Below, piece after piece: positions 20,699 through 21,613 of a DNA stretch of 21,613 nt. The position numbers were made by a program, and so were the translations under genes. This DNA is from Pseudomonas sp. (GTDB taxonomy: Bacteria > Pseudomonadota > Gammaproteobacteria > Pseudomonadales > Pseudomonadaceae). The notes under the pieces are model-generated. The model was not told where the DNA came from. It worked only from the letters and a program-made list of their open reading frames with translations, and made no database searches. Positions within the stretch are counted from its first letter, which is position 1, and each line of letters starts with the position of its first letter. The stretch lies in contig NZ_JASLGE010000010.1 of NCBI RefSeq assembly GCF_030150285.1, positions 1-21,613 of the forward strand, given 5' to 3'.

Positions 20699-21613
20699 TT
20701 AGTGCGTACGCGCGACTGCAAACTCACTGAGCTCGACCAGAGCGTCGCGGTATTCGCTAGGCGGCAAGGCTTCAAGGCAAACAATGGCGCGAGCAACGTA
20801 GTCTCGAGCCAGTTGGGCCGTGTACTCCAGAGAGCCTGAGGCTTCAACGGCGGCGCGAATGCTTTCGAGGTCTTCAATGCCGCCTTTCTGAATGGCCTTG
20901 CGCACCAAGGCGGCCTGTTCGGCAGTCCCTTCGCGCATGGTGTAGATCAGCGGCAAGGTGGGCTTGCCTTCTGCCAGGTCATCACCCACGTTCTTGCCCA
21001 GGCTTTCGGCGTCGCCACGGTAATCGAGCAGGTCATCCACCAACTGGAAGGCCACGCCCAAGTGATCACCAAACGTGCGCAGCGCTTCGCTTTGTTCGGG
21101 CGTTGCACCGGCCAGTGCCGCAGCACTGTGGGTGGACGCCTCGAACAACATCGCGGTTTTACCGCGAATGACTTCCATATACGTTTCTTCGGTGGTGCTG
21201 GCATCACGGACTTTAGACAGTTGCAGCACTTCGCCTTCAGCAATGATGCGGGTGGCCTGCGACAGGATTTTCATCACCGGCATCGACCCCAGTTCGACCA
21301 TCATCTCGAATGAGCGCGAGTACAGAAAGTCACCGACCAGCACGCTGGGGGCGTTGCCCCATGTGGCATTGGCGGTCTTGCGGCCACGGCGCATGCCTGA
21401 CATATCAACCACGTCGTCGTGAAGCAGTGTGGCGGTGTGCAGGAACTCGATGGTCGCAGCCAGCAGACGAATATCGTCGCCTTCGCGGCCAAGGGCCTTG
21501 CCACACAGCAGCACTAGTAAAGGACGCAAGCGCTTTCCGCCGGCCGAAGTGATGTAGTCGCCGATTTTTGAGACCAGCGGTACGCGTGAAGTCAGCTGCT
21601 TCTTGATGATGCC
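20699..21613 (-). CDS. ispB: Octaprenyl/nonaprenyl diphosphate synthase, partial at right edge
   Basis: The visible part has 304 codons, and the frame is open through the window edge; about 18 N-terminal residues are missing compared with the usual ~322. The enzyme extends farnesyl diphosphate with isopentenyl diphosphate to the long side chain of ubiquinone. Both aspartate-rich Mg-binding motifs are present: HDDVVD in LLHDDVVDMSGMRRG (first) and QLVDDLLDYRGD (second). The upstream GGKRLRPLL substrate-binding segment is also visible. The promoter lies outside the window. In other pseudomonads ispB is divergent from rplU-rpmA-obg. Confidence 0.96.
   Translation of the reverse strand, partial: GIIKKQLTSRVPLVSKIGDYITSAGGKRLRPLLVLLCGKALGREGDDIRLLAATIEFLHTATLLHDDVVDMSGMRRGRKTANATWGNAPSVLVGDFLYSRSFEMMVELGSMPVMKILSQATRIIAEGEVLQLSKVRDASTTEETYMEVIRGKTAMLFEASTHSAAALAGATPEQSEALRTFGDHLGVAFQLVDDLLDYRGDAESLGKNVGDDLAEGKPTLPLIYTMREGTAEQAALVRKAIQKGGIEDLESIRAAVEASGSLEYTAQLARDYVARAIVCLEALPPSEYRDALVELSEFAVARTH

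Overview
The window is a stretch of Pseudomonas core chromosome, most like the P. fluorescens lineage. The basis is protein-level recognition (a MorA-type GGDEF/EAL protein, EttA, a 445-residue NADP-type GdhA, FklB, IspB), a fairly high GC content, and intergenic palindromes built on GTAGGAGCGAGC / GCAGGAGCGAGC, which resemble the REP elements of fluorescent pseudomonads. From memory, and not checked, the gene order is collinear with the P. aeruginosa PAO1 segment running from ispB through fklB, a Lon-like protease, gdhA, ettA, morA and glyA to a CobW-family GTPase. No phage, integrase, insertion sequence, CRISPR array, rRNA or tRNA was seen.

Layout, left to right. Bases 1-156 are a perfect inverted repeat that runs into the window edge and copies the start of the first gene backwards, so it may be an assembly fold-back. 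A COG0523 metal-chaperone GTPase (+) and a possible 45-residue ORF (+) follow. They converge on glyA (-), with a large REP palindrome and a bidirectional terminator between. morA (-) lies upstream of glyA. ettA (+) is divergent from morA, and the intergenic region holds a perfect ANR/FNR-type box. gdhA (+) has an ArgR-like operator and NtrC-like half-sites upstream. Next on the minus strand come a DUF3015 secreted protein, a DUF4105 protein with a beta-barrel-like tail, and a PchB-like chorismate mutase. A Lon-family protease (+) with degenerate ATPase motifs is divergent from DUF3015. After it lie a small conserved-looking protein (+), a large unrecognised lipoprotein (-), a YqhA-family membrane protein (+), fklB (+), a 90-residue protein with a Fur box (-), yjdM/phnA-like (-) and ispB (-), which is cut by the right edge.

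How the genes fit together. Most are independent housekeeping units: one-carbon metabolism (glyA), ammonium assimilation (gdhA), quinone side-chain synthesis (ispB), translation under energy stress (ettA), protein folding (fklB), protein turnover (lon-like) and c-di-GMP signalling (morA). Regulatory sites suggest links to oxygen (ANR box), arginine and nitrogen (gdhA) and iron (Fur box). I did not find a clear new multi-gene system. The best candidates for a second look are the DUF3015 / DUF4105-barrel / chorismate-mutase neighbourhood, the Fur-box gene, and the inverted repeat at the left edge.
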